Source: Segatella copri
Lineage (GTDB): Bacteria; Bacteroidota; Bacteroidia; Bacteroidales; Bacteroidaceae
Direction: 5' to 3'
Assembly: GCF_026015295.1 (NCBI RefSeq)
Contig: NZ_JAPDUW010000001.1
Coordinates: 2,403,501 to 2,467,500 of the forward strand
Length of the DNA stretch: 64,000 nt
Positions 9,500 through 18,326 of the stretch are shown here, piece by piece. The notes beneath the pieces are model-generated. The model made no database searches, was not told where the DNA came from, and saw only the letters and a program-made list of their open reading frames with translations. The position numbers and the translations under genes were made by a program. Numbering within the stretch: the stretch's first letter is position 1; the number at the start of each line of letters is the position of its first letter.

Positions 9500-10446
9500 T
9501 GAAGAAAGCATTACTATATATAATAGGTATGGCAGCCGCAATGACGAGCTGCGTATCTTATGAGGCTGAGGACTTCACTGGTCATACCTTGCCCCGAAAA
9601 ACAGGTTATAGCACGGGTGTTACGAACGACTGGCTCTATTTTGACCTGAAGACAGGACATCGCTATAATGTGCTGAATCCTAACCAGAGTGTCATCGCCT
9701 ATATTGACGGCAAGCCGATAGAGGAATATTTCCATTATAAAGGTACTGCCAAACTCGTAAAGTATTGGAGCGAAGGTGTGCAGAAGAACATCTTCGAGGA
9801 TGCAGAGCGTGATGCAAACGGCGATACCATCTTTACCAAGAATCAAGCCACTGGCAAGTTAACCTATAAGACGGTGAAGCGCCAGGCAAGCAGCATTATG
9901 GTGATGGAGAACATGGAGGATGACCCCAATACGATGGCTTATCCTGCTACGGAGTGGGACCTCGCCTTCGATGGTTACCAGCTCCGCACCAACAGTGGAA
10001 CGAGCGGCATAGGCAAGGGCGGTGCTGCCGACCTGGGCTATGGCGAATATGACAAGTGGACGAGCAAGGCGCAGGTGGATGCTTATCTGGCTGAACACAA
10101 CATGACTTTCGCCGTGGATGATTCAGCAAGCGTCTATGTCACCATGTCGCGGGAAGACTGGAACAAGTATTGCATCGCCAACAAACTGGATATGAACGAG
10201 AACCCTTGGTTCGACCCGAACAATGGTCCTGCCAAGCAGTTGGTAAGCGGCAATCCGGTGCTCGAAAAGGCAATGACCTTCTCTGGTCCACCTCCAGTAT
10301 ATACTCCTTCTTTCCATACCTACGTAATCCGTTCGTGGGATGGCGAGAGATATTACAAGCTCCAGATTATCTCCTGGTATGATGCCAATGTGCAGATAGG
10401 TGATGAAGGAGGAAGAATCAGTTATTACTTAGATGAATTAAAATAA
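9499..10446 (+). CDS. hmuY: HmuY-family heme-binding lipoprotein
   Basis: A 315-residue lipoprotein (signal ending MTSC at residue 17). HmuY-type hallmarks are visible: WDLAFDGYQLRTNSG near residue 155 and HTYVIRSWDGERYYKLQI near 272, the central strands of the HmuY fold. In Porphyromonas HmuY captures heme from host proteins and passes it to HmuR; the same role is inferred here with the upstream receptor. The start overlaps the receptor stop by one base, indicating coupled translation. It is longer than P. gingivalis HmuY because of an inserted charged segment around 85-140. Confidence 0.75.
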   Translation: MKKALLYIIGMAAAMTSCVSYEAEDFTGHTLPRKTGYSTGVTNDWLYFDLKTGHRYNVLNPNQSVIAYIDGKPIEEYFHYKGTAKLVKYWSEGVQKNIFEDAERDANGDTIFTKNQATGKLTYKTVKRQASSIMVMENMEDDPNTMAYPATEWDLAFDGYQLRTNSGTSGIGKGGAADLGYGEYDKWTSKAQVDAYLAEHNMTFAVDDSASVYVTMSREDWNKYCIANKLDMNENPWFDPNNGPAKQLVSGNPVLEKAMTFSGPPPVYTPSFHTYVIRSWDGERYYKLQIISWYDANVQIGDEGGRISYYLDELK

Positions 10447-10458
10447 ATATTAAACATT

Positions 10459-11322
10459 ATGAAACAATTGAATTGGTGGAAATCCATCGCTTCGTTCCTC
10501 GTGGTACTCTTTACCATGCCGTTGGGACATGCGCTGATGATGATAATGGATAAGACGATGACTCCTGAAGCTGTGCATTACTCAGCCTTCTTCATGGGGT
10601 TGGCAGGTCTTATCATGGTAGTAATCGGTGTCTTCGTAAAGGGAGACACCAAACAGACTCTTTGGGGACTTTTCGGAGGTCTGCTTTTCTGGACCGGTTG
10701 GATAGAATTTCTGTTCCAGTACTATGCTACCCGCTGGGGTACACAGCCGGAGATGGAGAATGGCGAAGTTGTGACTCGCCCTGAATACCTCATCCTCCCT
10801 GCCACCTTCGGCATGTGGATGATGGTGATGGTGCTCTACATCTTCTCAACCAAGAACGGATGTAACTTCATCAACTGGTGGCAGCGTGTTCTCTTCCGTT
10901 CCCGCAAGAACGAGATTGCCGCCCGTCCGATGACACATCATACAAGTATCGTCACCTTCATGGAACTGAACATGATTCTCTGGACCAGCTATCTCCTGTT
11001 GATGTTCTGCTACGACAAGAATTTCCTCGGCGACCATCATCCTGTAACTTCGGTTGTTGCCGTAGCTTGTCTGATAGGTAGTTTCTTCATCTTCCGAAAG
11101 CAGTTGCGTTTGAGCACATGGGGAGCCAATATCCGTATGGCTATCGCAACGGTTGTCGTGTTCTGGGTTCCAGTGGAAGTGCTTGGTCGCCTTGACTTTT
11201 TCAAGGAGATTTGGATTGAGCCGGAGAAGTATACAACCCAGATGATCTGCATCCTCGTGGCATTCGTGGCATTGCTCGTCTATATCATGTTTGCAGCTTA
11301 CAAGAAGAAAAGCCATGAGTAA
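10459..11322 (+). CDS. conserved multi-pass membrane protein, first of two paralogs
   Basis: 287 residues with about seven hydrophobic segments. Not recognised as a named family. Conserved with the next gene: NWWKSI at the N-terminus, GLxMVVxGVFVKGxTxQT, RWGT, RPEYLxLPATFG, CNFxNWWQ, and ARPMTxHTSIVTFMExN. The last block, rich in His/Thr and charged residues between membrane segments, could bind a ligand or cofactor (guess). It follows HmuY by 12 bp, so it is probably part of the heme operon, as an inner-membrane component. Confidence 0.65.
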   Translation: MKQLNWWKSIASFLVVLFTMPLGHALMMIMDKTMTPEAVHYSAFFMGLAGLIMVVIGVFVKGDTKQTLWGLFGGLLFWTGWIEFLFQYYATRWGTQPEMENGEVVTRPEYLILPATFGMWMMVMVLYIFSTKNGCNFINWWQRVLFRSRKNEIAARPMTHHTSIVTFMELNMILWTSYLLLMFCYDKNFLGDHHPVTSVVAVACLIGSFFIFRKQLRLSTWGANIRMAIATVVVFWVPVEVLGRLDFFKEIWIEPEKYTTQMICILVAFVALLVYIMFAAYKKKSHE

Positions 11323-12190
11323 CAAGAAACTATATTGGTGGAAATCCATCGTGTCGATGGGCGTGATATTGGGAAGCATGCCCATGGTTCACTTGGTGGC
11401 ACGAGTATTGAAGGACAACTACGACGGCACGCAACTGTTGGGTGCTGGCATGGCTGTGGGATTCGTGGGCTTGGTGATGGTGGTGGTCGGTGTTTTCGTC
11501 AAGGGACAGACTCGCCAAACCTTGCTCGGACTTATCGGTGGCATGTTCTACTGGACAGGTTGGGTGGATTTCCTCTTCATGTATTATGCCCATCGTTGGG
11601 GCACACATGCTGAGATTGACCCAGTGACAGGAGAAGTGTTGAGCCGCCCTGAATATCTTCTGCTCCCTGCCACCTTTGGCTTGTGGGCAATGGTGATGTT
11701 GCTCTACATCTTCTGTTCCCGAAATGCCTGCAACTTCCTCAACTGGTGGCAGACGCTCTTCTTGGGGAAGAACAAGCGACTCATCGCCGCTCGCCCGATG
11801 ACACGCCATACCAGCATTGTTACCTTCATGGAAATCAACGCAATGCTCTGGACTTGCTATCTCCTGCTGATGAACCTCTACGATCCTCAATTGTTTGGTC
11901 GTGAGAATCCAGTCACCTTCGGTGTAGCCTTCGGTGCCTTGCTTTCCGCCCCATACGTATTTCGCAAGCAACTCCACTTGCCATCGTGGGGAGCAAACAT
12001 CAGAATGGGTACGGCAACGGTCATCGTGTTCTGGATAGCGGTAGAGGCATTTAATCGCACGGGCATCATCGGGAAGCTCATTGCACATCCGAGCGAATAT
12101 CCTTGGCATTGGGTGGTAATGGTGATAGAACTTTGTTTCTTGGCAGGAAAGATTGTCAAGGATGCAAGGGCGAAGAAAGAAAAGAAATAA
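11315..12190 (+). CDS. conserved multi-pass membrane protein, second paralog
   Basis: 291 residues from ATG 11315 (MSNKKLYWWKSI), chosen because it aligns with the start of the preceding paralog and overlaps that gene's stop (ATGAGTAA). It has the same motif series, including RWGT, RPEYLLLPATFG and ARPMTRHTSIVTFMEIN, so the pair arose by tandem duplication and probably forms a hetero-complex. Unknown function; the position between HmuY and a PepSY protein suggests inner-membrane heme or iron handling. Confidence 0.65.
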   Translation: MSNKKLYWWKSIVSMGVILGSMPMVHLVARVLKDNYDGTQLLGAGMAVGFVGLVMVVVGVFVKGQTRQTLLGLIGGMFYWTGWVDFLFMYYAHRWGTHAEIDPVTGEVLSRPEYLLLPATFGLWAMVMLLYIFCSRNACNFLNWWQTLFLGKNKRLIAARPMTRHTSIVTFMEINAMLWTCYLLLMNLYDPQLFGRENPVTFGVAFGALLSAPYVFRKQLHLPSWGANIRMGTATVIVFWIAVEAFNRTGIIGKLIAHPSEYPWHWVVMVIELCFLAGKIVKDARAKKEKK

Positions 12191-12215
12191 GATAGATAAT
12201 CAGATAAGGAAATCA

Positions 12216-13679
12216 ATGAAGAAAGGAACTTGGAGAAAACAACATAAATGGCTTGGTATCGGCTTGAACTTCTTCATGCTGATGTTCTGCGTGTCAGGCA
12301 TCCTGCTCAATCATCGTTCACTCATCAAGGATGTGAACGTGAGCAGGAAGTACCTGCCAAGTCGTTATGAGTTTCAGAAATGGAATGGCGGTTTGCTACG
12401 AGGCACGCTTGACATTGGCAAGGATTTAATGGTAGATTCCATGAGGAATGTGGATTCTTGTCGCCAACTGTTGCTTTATGGCAATGGTGGCATCTGGCTT
12501 ACCGACTCCAAGGCTTCCTATTTCAAGGATTTCAATGAGGGGTTGCCAGAAGGTGCAGACTATCGTCAAATCAAAAATGTCATAAGGCTTGATAATGGAA
12601 GGATATTTGCAGTCTCACCTTTCGGGCTTTATCGCTATGGAGTGCATAACAAATGGCATGAGGTGAATATGTCACTGGAGGATGAGGAGAAATTTACGGA
12701 CATCGCTTCGCATGGCGACACCCTTGTAGTGCTCAGTCGTTCCTTTGTCTATACCTCGCTTCCTCCTTATAAGACTTTTAAGCGCATTCAACTTCATGCG
12801 CCAAAGGATTATGACGGCAAAGTAACTGCCTTTCGTACCGTTTGGCTACTCCATAGTGGAGAACTTTTCGGAATAACAGGAAAGATTGTGGTTGATGCCA
12901 TAGCCATTATTCTTGTGGTTCTCTGTATTACGGGTATCGTCTTTTGGCTGAGACCGAAGCGAAAGGCATTACTGCAAACCTCGCTTCATCTGCATGACAG
13001 AATCGGGCGATATACTATCATACTTGCGCTCTTGATTGCACTGACGGGTTGGTGTCTCCGCCCTCCTGTGATGATAGCATTAGTGTTAAGCAAGATTCCG
13101 TCTATCCCAGGCACAACACTCAGAAGCAAGAATCCTTGGAACGACAAGCTCCGCATAATTCGTTATGATGAGAGCTGCCATGATTGGCTGTTATCCTCAT
13201 CGGAAGGATTCTATTCATTGAACATCAAAAATGCTACAGTGAAAGTTATTACTTCTGTTCCACCTGTCAGCGTGATGGGATTGAATGTATTACAGAAAGA
13301 TGCAAATGGTAGATGGCTTTGCGGTTCATTTAGCGGCTTGTTTGTTTGGGACAGACGACAAGGAACTGCTACCGATTACTTTACGAACAAACCTGCACCG
13401 AATGAAGCAGGAGCACCATTCGGAAAGAAAGCTGTCGCAGGTATGAGCCAAGACTTTTCCACCCCTGCCGTAGCGGAATATTACGAGGGAACAAACTTTG
13501 CCCCTCAACCTTCGAGCATGAACCAACTTCCGATGTCGCTTTGGAATGTGGCATTAGAGGTGCATAGTGGCAGAATTTTCATTGGAACGATAGCCACATA
13601 CATATTCATCTTTGTTATGGGCATTCTTGCGTTTTGGTGCTTGTGGTCGGGCTATAAAATTAGGTTAAAAAAGAAATAA
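12216..13679 (+). CDS. PepSY-associated transmembrane protein
   Basis: 487 residues from ATG 12216, preceded by AAGGA at 12206-12210. The N-terminal membrane segment sits in KQHKWLGIGLNFFMLMFCVSGILL, which with LNHR is typical of PepSY_TM proteins. Further membrane segments lie near residues 225-250, 265-290 and at the C-terminus (about 455-480), with a large extracytoplasmic domain between. PepSY_TM proteins often accompany TonB receptors and some reduce ferric chelates at the inner membrane. As the last gene of the heme operon it may act in reduction or release of iron (inference). Confidence 0.75.
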   Translation: MKKGTWRKQHKWLGIGLNFFMLMFCVSGILLNHRSLIKDVNVSRKYLPSRYEFQKWNGGLLRGTLDIGKDLMVDSMRNVDSCRQLLLYGNGGIWLTDSKASYFKDFNEGLPEGADYRQIKNVIRLDNGRIFAVSPFGLYRYGVHNKWHEVNMSLEDEEKFTDIASHGDTLVVLSRSFVYTSLPPYKTFKRIQLHAPKDYDGKVTAFRTVWLLHSGELFGITGKIVVDAIAIILVVLCITGIVFWLRPKRKALLQTSLHLHDRIGRYTIILALLIALTGWCLRPPVMIALVLSKIPSIPGTTLRSKNPWNDKLRIIRYDESCHDWLLSSSEGFYSLNIKNATVKVITSVPPVSVMGLNVLQKDANGRWLCGSFSGLFVWDRRQGTATDYFTNKPAPNEAGAPFGKKAVAGMSQDFSTPAVAEYYEGTNFAPQPSSMNQLPMSLWNVALEVHSGRIFIGTIATYIFIFVMGILAFWCLWSGYKIRLKKK

Positions 13680-13716
13680 CATTGCACAAAATCCAATTCT
13701 CATTAAATGCGAAAAC

Positions 13717-13762
13717 AAACTGATGGTGGCGAGGTAATATTTTTGCCACTATCAGTTTTTTA
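13717..13762. terminator. bidirectional terminator between heme operon and mobilization operon
   Basis: AAACTGATGGTGGC near 13717-13730 pairs with GCCACTATCAGTTT at 13745-13758, with one mismatch. It is followed by T6 on the plus strand and flanked by A-rich sequence on the other side. It lies between convergent genes. The rest of 13680-13812 shows nothing else. Confidence 0.75.
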
Positions 13763-13812
13763 TATAGTGTTCCACCTGCTATAATGGTGCAAACACAAGA
13801 AACAACATCTTA

Positions 13813-14598
13813 TTATTTCTTGATAAGCCTTTTGATTTCATTTGATTCGTTTGTCAACTTTCTTGCCAAGCTATCTTTGTATGCTGCTATCTCCACCATT
13901 TTATGATAACGAAAGATTGAATCTTCATAAACAGCAACACGACTTCTTACATCATCAATAACTTTCTCATCTCGGCAAACAGAGAAATGCTTTTCGATGT
14001 AGCGAATATTCGGGTCGTCAGATGGAAGAACCATTTTTAAGGCTCTATATTTCAAGTCTGCCTCCTCCCAATTTTTGTGCTCTCGCCATTGGGTGAGATT
14101 ACCCCAAATGGAGATAACAAGAGATAAAGCCAAGCCACCAATGAAAAGAAGAACATACTTTGAAGTAGGCTCGAAACGATGGGTAACAATCTTCTTCTGA
14201 GGTGCATTGCTTATGTTGTCAAGTCGCTCTTGCAGGTCTTTTGATGCAGCATCTTGCTCTTGCTTCAGCTGCTTAACTGTATCAAACAAGAGCTTGCTTC
14301 GCTGTTCTCTGTTACTTGCTTCTTTCTTGGTAAGGTCGGTAAAGATACAGATAGCCTCTCTTAATCTTGCCAATTTGTCAATAGACTCCCCTTCTTTTAC
14401 AGCTATAGAAAGGATGGCTTTTTCAAGCTTGCATGTATCAACACTTACAGGGACTGGAATGCTTCCAGCCTCTGCATTCTTTGGTGAAGCAGAAAGTTCA
14501 TCGACTTTCTGCTCCAATCTCTCAACTGTGCCGTAGATGGCTTCCAATAGTTCTTCTTTCATCTTTCTTTTGTTGTTTGAATGGTTTGTAACTTGCAT
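13813..14598 (-). CDS. coiled-coil membrane protein of the mobilization operon
   Basis: 261 residues from the ATG at 14598; the upstream TTG is less likely. The N-terminal half is helical and charged with coiled-coil character (EAIYGTVERLEQKVDEL; QLKQEQDAASKDLQERL), then one membrane segment near residue 150 (KYVLLFIGGLALSLVISIWG), then a helical tail. Its ATG overlaps the relaxase stop (TGATG), so the two are translationally coupled. Proteins of this layout sit downstream of relaxases in Bacteroidales mobilizable elements; a link between relaxosome and membrane is plausible but unproven. Confidence 0.6.
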   Translation of the reverse strand: MQVTNHSNNKRKMKEELLEAIYGTVERLEQKVDELSASPKNAEAGSIPVPVSVDTCKLEKAILSIAVKEGESIDKLARLREAICIFTDLTKKEASNREQRSKLLFDTVKQLKQEQDAASKDLQERLDNISNAPQKKIVTHRFEPTSKYVLLFIGGLALSLVISIWGNLTQWREHKNWEEADLKYRALKMVLPSDDPNIRYIEKHFSVCRDEKVIDDVRSRVAVYEDSIFRYHKMVEIAAYKDSLARKLTNESNEIKRLIKK

Positions 14599-15548
14599 CA
14601 AAGGCTAAAGCCCTTTCTGCGTTTCTTCTTTTTCTTCTTGGCTGATTCATCCTCTGGGAAAGACTCAAAGGTCTGAGCGTTGGCAGGAGCAAAAAGTCCT
14701 ATGGAAGAAATACCGTCCCAAGGGTCTTGACTGCTCTCCGATATGGATGGCTCCTGGTTGTTCTTGTGATTGCCTTGCTCGTATTGCTGAGCAGATTTGG
14801 CTCTTGCTGATAAAAGGTTCTCCGTTCCCTCTAATCTCGCATTCAGTTTGCCAAAGCTATAGTCTCGGCTAATCTGCGTACCCTTGAAGCTATATCCATC
14901 CTTGCAGAAACGGATGCCTTGAACCTTGGTTCGCTCCTTGTCCTTATAGACAAACTCCAAGAGAACACCTCGCTTTGCAAGTTCATTCTTGAACTTCTGC
15001 CAACTATCAGTGCCGTTCAAGGCATCCTTGACGGCATTGTGAATCTCATATTTGGCTCGCTCAGCATTGCGTAACTTACGAGTATTAGTATTGCTCTTGT
15101 CCGTTCCGTAGGTAAATCCATACTTGGATTTAAGAGCCTTGGTCACTTGCTCATTACGCCTGTAATCATTCCTGTCTGATATGAGCTTGCCCTCGTTATT
15201 GATGCGGTTATACACGATATGACAATGTGGATTGTCGGTGTTGTGATGCCTTACGATGATGAATTGAGTATCTTTTATCCCCATCATCTGCATGTATTCA
15301 AGGGCTATCTTAGCCATGAATTCATCCGTCAAACGTGGCTTGTCCTCGGGCTTGAAGCTCAAAGCTATGTGCCCCACAGGCTTCTTAATCCTTGGATTTA
15401 GTTGCCTTTGTAGCTCGAAACTTTGCGTCATCTCGGCATTCGTGCCGAGTAACACACCATCAGAGGCAAGGATTTTCGCCTCGTCCTTGCCTGTAACATA
15501 GCGGATGCAACCAGCAAATGAGCTGCCCTTCTTTAGCTTGCCTATCAT
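14598..15548 (-). CDS. MOBP-type relaxase
   Basis: 316 residues from MIGKLKKGSSF (ATG at 15548, overlapping the upstream gene's stop as ATGA). Relaxase motifs are in order: the candidate nicking Tyr in CIRYVTGK near residue 19, GHIALSF near 60, and the metal-binding His triad in VRHHNTDNPHCHIVYNR near 99-115. The C-terminus is lysine-rich (KKKKKKRRKG), likely DNA-binding. It would nick the IME oriT and lead transfer through a helper apparatus. Shorter than plasmid relaxases because it has no primase or helicase domain, as usual in Bacteroidales mobilizable elements. Confidence 0.85.
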   Translation of the reverse strand: MIGKLKKGSSFAGCIRYVTGKDEAKILASDGVLLGTNAEMTQSFELQRQLNPRIKKPVGHIALSFKPEDKPRLTDEFMAKIALEYMQMMGIKDTQFIIVRHHNTDNPHCHIVYNRINNEGKLISDRNDYRRNEQVTKALKSKYGFTYGTDKSNTNTRKLRNAERAKYEIHNAVKDALNGTDSWQKFKNELAKRGVLLEFVYKDKERTKVQGIRFCKDGYSFKGTQISRDYSFGKLNARLEGTENLLSARAKSAQQYEQGNHKNNQEPSISESSQDPWDGISSIGLFAPANAQTFESFPEDESAKKKKKKRRKGFSL

Positions 15549-15958
15549 GTAGCATCCTCCTTTCTGCCTATTCCGCATGGCTTCGATTTTGGACTTGCTT
15601 GGCGATACTCGCCAAGGATGGATTTCAATCTTCTCAACAAGTCCACCAAATACACATGGGTTTCGTGGAAACCTCTCAGATGCGACAGCTTGGTAAGTTG
15701 GTTGAGGTTGTTCGCCATGCCTATGAGATTCTTAGCGATGGCTACCGTCTCAGCGTTGTGTCCGCTGACCACCTCGCCGTTCAAGGCGGACTCACGGATG
15801 TACTCCGCCAACTTGCAGTTGGCTTTTCTCGCCCTCAGCCTCAGTGCCTCGTAGCTTGGCTTCGAGAACTTCACCGTGACAGACTTCGACAGCCTGCGAA
15901 CCCTGCCTGTGGGCGGTCTTCCGCCCTTTTTCTTGTCCTGTTCATGTATGCTTGTCAT
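15545..15958 (-). CDS. MobC-like relaxosome accessory protein
   Basis: 137 residues. A basic N-terminus with GGRPPTGRVRRLSKSVTVKF, then a ribbon-helix-helix-like segment and the conserved NLNQLTKLSH near residue 90 seen in MobC/BmgB-type proteins. These bind oriT and help the relaxase open the DNA. Its stop overlaps the relaxase start (ATGA) and it abuts the candidate oriT at 15960-16140. Confidence 0.75.
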   Translation of the reverse strand: MTSIHEQDKKKGGRPPTGRVRRLSKSVTVKFSKPSYEALRLRARKANCKLAEYIRESALNGEVVSGHNAETVAIAKNLIGMANNLNQLTKLSHLRGFHETHVYLVDLLRRLKSILGEYRQASPKSKPCGIGRKEDAT

Positions 15959-15959
15959 T

Positions 15960-16140
15960 CGATATACTGTTTACAGTTGGTACACTCACTTTCTGCGACC
16001 GTCGGGAGCAAAATTCCTCCGCCCTCATGGTGGAGCGAGGCGTTTTGGGGTTCCCAAAACATAACCTCGCTCCCTCTCAGAACACGTTAGTTGGAACTAC
16101 AGCCTTTCAGCTATCCACGTCCAAGGTCGCAGACCTTAAT
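15960..16140. other. candidate origin of transfer (oriT) of the IME
   Basis: The 180-bp gap between the two mobilization genes holds strong inverted repeats: GGAGCGAGG (16032-16040) with CCTCGCTCC (16065-16073), enclosing GTTTTGGG (16042-16049) with CCCAAAAC (16053-16060). A smaller dyad ACTGTTTACAGT lies near 15967-15978. oriT sites in this class of element lie next to the mob genes and carry such repeats. The nic site is not identified. Confidence 0.55.
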
Positions 16141-16142
16141 TC

Positions 16143-16625
16143 TCACAATTTGCGCCAAGCCTCGAAGTCCTCTTCATAAAGGCTTAGGTGGTGGCGCACG
16201 ATGTTCTCGATGATGCCCGATACGCTCATGCGTCTCCCTCCGAGGATGCGGACGACACGATCAAGACGGTCTCGTACATCGGAACTGACGAAGACTGGCT
16301 TGCGGTCGTCAATCCTTGGAACTTGGAGGAAGGTCTGCTGATACTCCTCTAATGTCGCCTTGCGCTGCTTGCCGCTGATGCGCTTCTGCGGATTCGGTGG
16401 CGATTGAGCCTCGTTCGTTGATGTTTCCTCTCTATAGGGAGTTGTTGCAGCAACTTTCTCTACAATTGCTCTCAACTCTGGGTTCTCTACATCATCATAG
16501 AGAGAATTACAACTACTTGGATTGGCTTTGTTGCCATACGTAGATGGTTTAACAAAATCCAAATACTCTTTTTCCATCAGCTCCTTTTGCTCAGGAGTCA
16601 AGACTGCATCTTTTGTTCTTGCCAT
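16143..16625 (-). CDS. DUF3408-like mobilization/partition protein
   Basis: 160 residues, start MARTKDAVLTPEQ. The first half is polar and low-complexity. The C-terminal 60 residues (PVFVSSDVRDRLDRVVRIL, then MSVSGIIENIVRHHL) look like the DUF3408 domain, a ribbon-helix-helix-type DNA-binding fold found in Bacteroidales conjugative and mobilizable elements. It heads the leftward mob operon, with the oriT candidate between it and the MobC-like gene. Confidence 0.65.
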   Translation of the reverse strand: MARTKDAVLTPEQKELMEKEYLDFVKPSTYGNKANPSSCNSLYDDVENPELRAIVEKVAATTPYREETSTNEAQSPPNPQKRISGKQRKATLEEYQQTFLQVPRIDDRKPVFVSSDVRDRLDRVVRILGGRRMSVSGIIENIVRHHLSLYEEDFEAWRKL

Positions 16626-16912
16626 AGCTTATGCTGTTTTATTTGTTAGTATAGTGGTCACGGTTTGCACCATTGACCGATTGTCGGGTGCAAAGTAAGT
16701 GTACTGAGTGCAGCCATGCAACTGATTGGGTGTAACGTGGCAATTTAGTTGTGGCTTGCTTATTTGCATACCGAGATAGTTGTGAGAACTTCAACGTATT
16801 TCTCAACTCATCATTGTTCATGTATTCGTTGCAGTCGTGCAAGTTTTTCTTGTTGTTTTTGGCGTTGAAGTCGGCAAACCCCGGCAACATACTGCCACAG
16901 AAATTGAAAACG

Positions 16913-16943
16913 CTTGTTTTTAGATTGCCGTGCCTTATCTTTG
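16913..16943 (+). promoter_or_regulatory. promoter for the HTH genes
   Basis: CTTG at 16913-16916, a 19-bp spacer, TATCTTTG at 16936-16943, a perfect TAnnTTTG box. It drives rightward into the gene at 17023. The remaining intergenic sequence 16626-16912 is divergent-promoter space without other clear features. Confidence 0.65.
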
Positions 16944-17022
16944 CACTCACAAACGTGGAGCACAGCATATGCGTGGAGCTTTGCGACATATAACATAGTA
17001 TTAACTTAGAAAAAAGAAAAGT

Positions 17023-17334
17023 ATGGGATTCATCGTATTCGAGGAAGAGGCATTCAACTATCTTGATGCCCAGTTGGAGAACTTTGTGAAGCGCATGGAC
17101 AGAATCCGTGAGCGCAGTGAGGACAAGACCATGAACAAGTGGCTCGACACGCAGGACGTGTGTCAGACACTCAACATCTGCCCACGGACAGTACAGACGC
17201 TTCGGGACAACGGAACTTTGGCTTATACGCAAATCAGCCACAAGACTTACTACAAGCCGGAGGACGTGATGGCTATCGTAGCAGTAGTGGAGGACAGGAA
17301 AAAGGACATGCGCTTTCGCAAGCGCACAGGTTAG
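17023..17334 (+). CDS. helix-turn-helix excisionase-like protein
   Basis: 103 residues. The C-terminal half is a MerR/excisionase-type winged helix (WLDTQDVCQTLNICPRTVQT, then YTQISHKTYYKPEDVMAIV), the HTH_17 type. The N-terminal 40 residues are helical. Pairs of such genes sit beside integrases in Bacteroidales elements and act in excision or its control. Pairs with the similar gene at 17417. Confidence 0.75.
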   Translation: MGFIVFEEEAFNYLDAQLENFVKRMDRIRERSEDKTMNKWLDTQDVCQTLNICPRTVQTLRDNGTLAYTQISHKTYYKPEDVMAIVAVVEDRKKDMRFRKRTG

Positions 17335-17416
17335 GCTGTCAATATACAACAGCCACTTAATCCAAAGCAGCAAGTAAACCGAGTAACGTAAGTATCAACA
17401 ATAAAACGAGACAACT

Positions 17417-17725
17417 ATGAGCAATGAAGTAATGACAAGAAACAGCGAGTGGATGAACCACATCGTGAACCACCTCAACCGAATGGTTGACAATTTTGAA
17501 CGTGCCGTGATGAACTACCGCCCCATGCTTGGCGGTGAGCGCTTCATGACGGACAAGGAGCTTTGTGCCAGGCTGCAACTGAGCCGAAGAACCCTGCAGG
17601 ACTACCGAAACAACGGTGTCATCCCGTATATCCAGCTTGGCGGAAAGATACTCTACCGCGAGTCCGACATTCAGAAGATTCTGATGGCTAACTATCGTGA
17701 GGCGTACAGAATGAAGGGCTTGTAG
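17417..17725 (+). CDS. second helix-turn-helix excisionase-like protein
   Basis: 102 residues, same layout as its neighbour: a helical N-terminus, then FMTDKELCARLQLSRRTLQD and IPYIQLGGKILYRESDIQKI. Likely excisionase or transcription regulator of the IME. It is transcribed with the upstream gene and ends before a strong terminator. Confidence 0.75.
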   Translation: MSNEVMTRNSEWMNHIVNHLNRMVDNFERAVMNYRPMLGGERFMTDKELCARLQLSRRTLQDYRNNGVIPYIQLGGKILYRESDIQKILMANYREAYRMKGL

Positions 17726-17765
17726 GAGAAATACATGTCCTTGATGAGTGGGGTGAAATGAACAA

Positions 17766-17820
17766 GGCGACAACGTATAACTTACCGAGTATGGCTGTTA
17801 TAGGTTGTCGCCTCGTTTTA
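17766..17820 (+). terminator. intrinsic terminator after the HTH genes
   Basis: GGCGACAAC at 17766-17774 pairs with GTTGTCGCC at 17804-17812, extended inward by GTATAA/TTATAG, and is followed by TCGTTTTATT. The remainder of 17821-17963 shows no gene. Confidence 0.7.
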
Positions 17821-17963
17821 TTGGCTATACCGAGTTGGTCGTGTTTGCCGGGTATCATTTGTGTTACCTGTATAAATCTAATACCATGCTAAAACACACT
17901 GCGGAGGTTCGCCCAAGTGGCTAGAGGCGCAAAGCCTCCAAGGAACGTTGCTTTATGGCAGGT

Positions 17964-18326
17964 CTATGCCATTGCGTTCTCTGTAAAGATACAGACCAGT
18001 TTGGTGCGGCTTGTCTGCCTGCCGATGACGGACTGCATGATGAACTCCCGAAAGGCTCTGCTCTCAATGCTGTCAATACGGAAGGCTACCGCAATGACGA
18101 GTTCAAGACTATACACATCATAGCTGATGCGGTCGTTCTTCCTGACATGACGGCGTACACCCTGCTCTTTCAGAATGCCGTCCTTGAATATAGCCTTAAC
18201 AGCCTTGCGCACATAGCAGCCGAATACATTATACATGTCGGCAATCTCCTGCATGGTCATCCATACAGTATCGGTCGGCATGGATACCGTTCCGCTCTCG
18301 CTGATAGTTATTATCCCTCTGTTCAT
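17964..18326 (-). CDS. small DNA-binding-like protein, integrase operon
   Basis: 120 residues, starting MNRGIITISESGTVSMPTD. The central part (MTMQEIADMYNVFGCYVRKAVKAIF) looks like a helix-turn-helix, followed by a segment (RISYDVYSLELVIAVAFRI) similar to the conserved region of RhuM-type proteins. Its ATG overlaps the stop of the upstream integrase (ATGA), so it belongs to that operon. Possible regulator of integration; function not established. Confidence 0.55.
   Translation of the reverse strand: MNRGIITISESGTVSMPTDTVWMTMQEIADMYNVFGCYVRKAVKAIFKDGILKEQGVRRHVRKNDRISYDVYSLELVIAVAFRIDSIESRAFREFIMQSVIGRQTSRTKLVCIFTENAMA

Noticed and set aside
16639..17373. 244-codon minus-strand ORF between mob and HTH genes
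   Set aside because: Overlaps the well supported HTH gene at 17023-17334 and the promoter at 16913-16943; composition is not protein-like.
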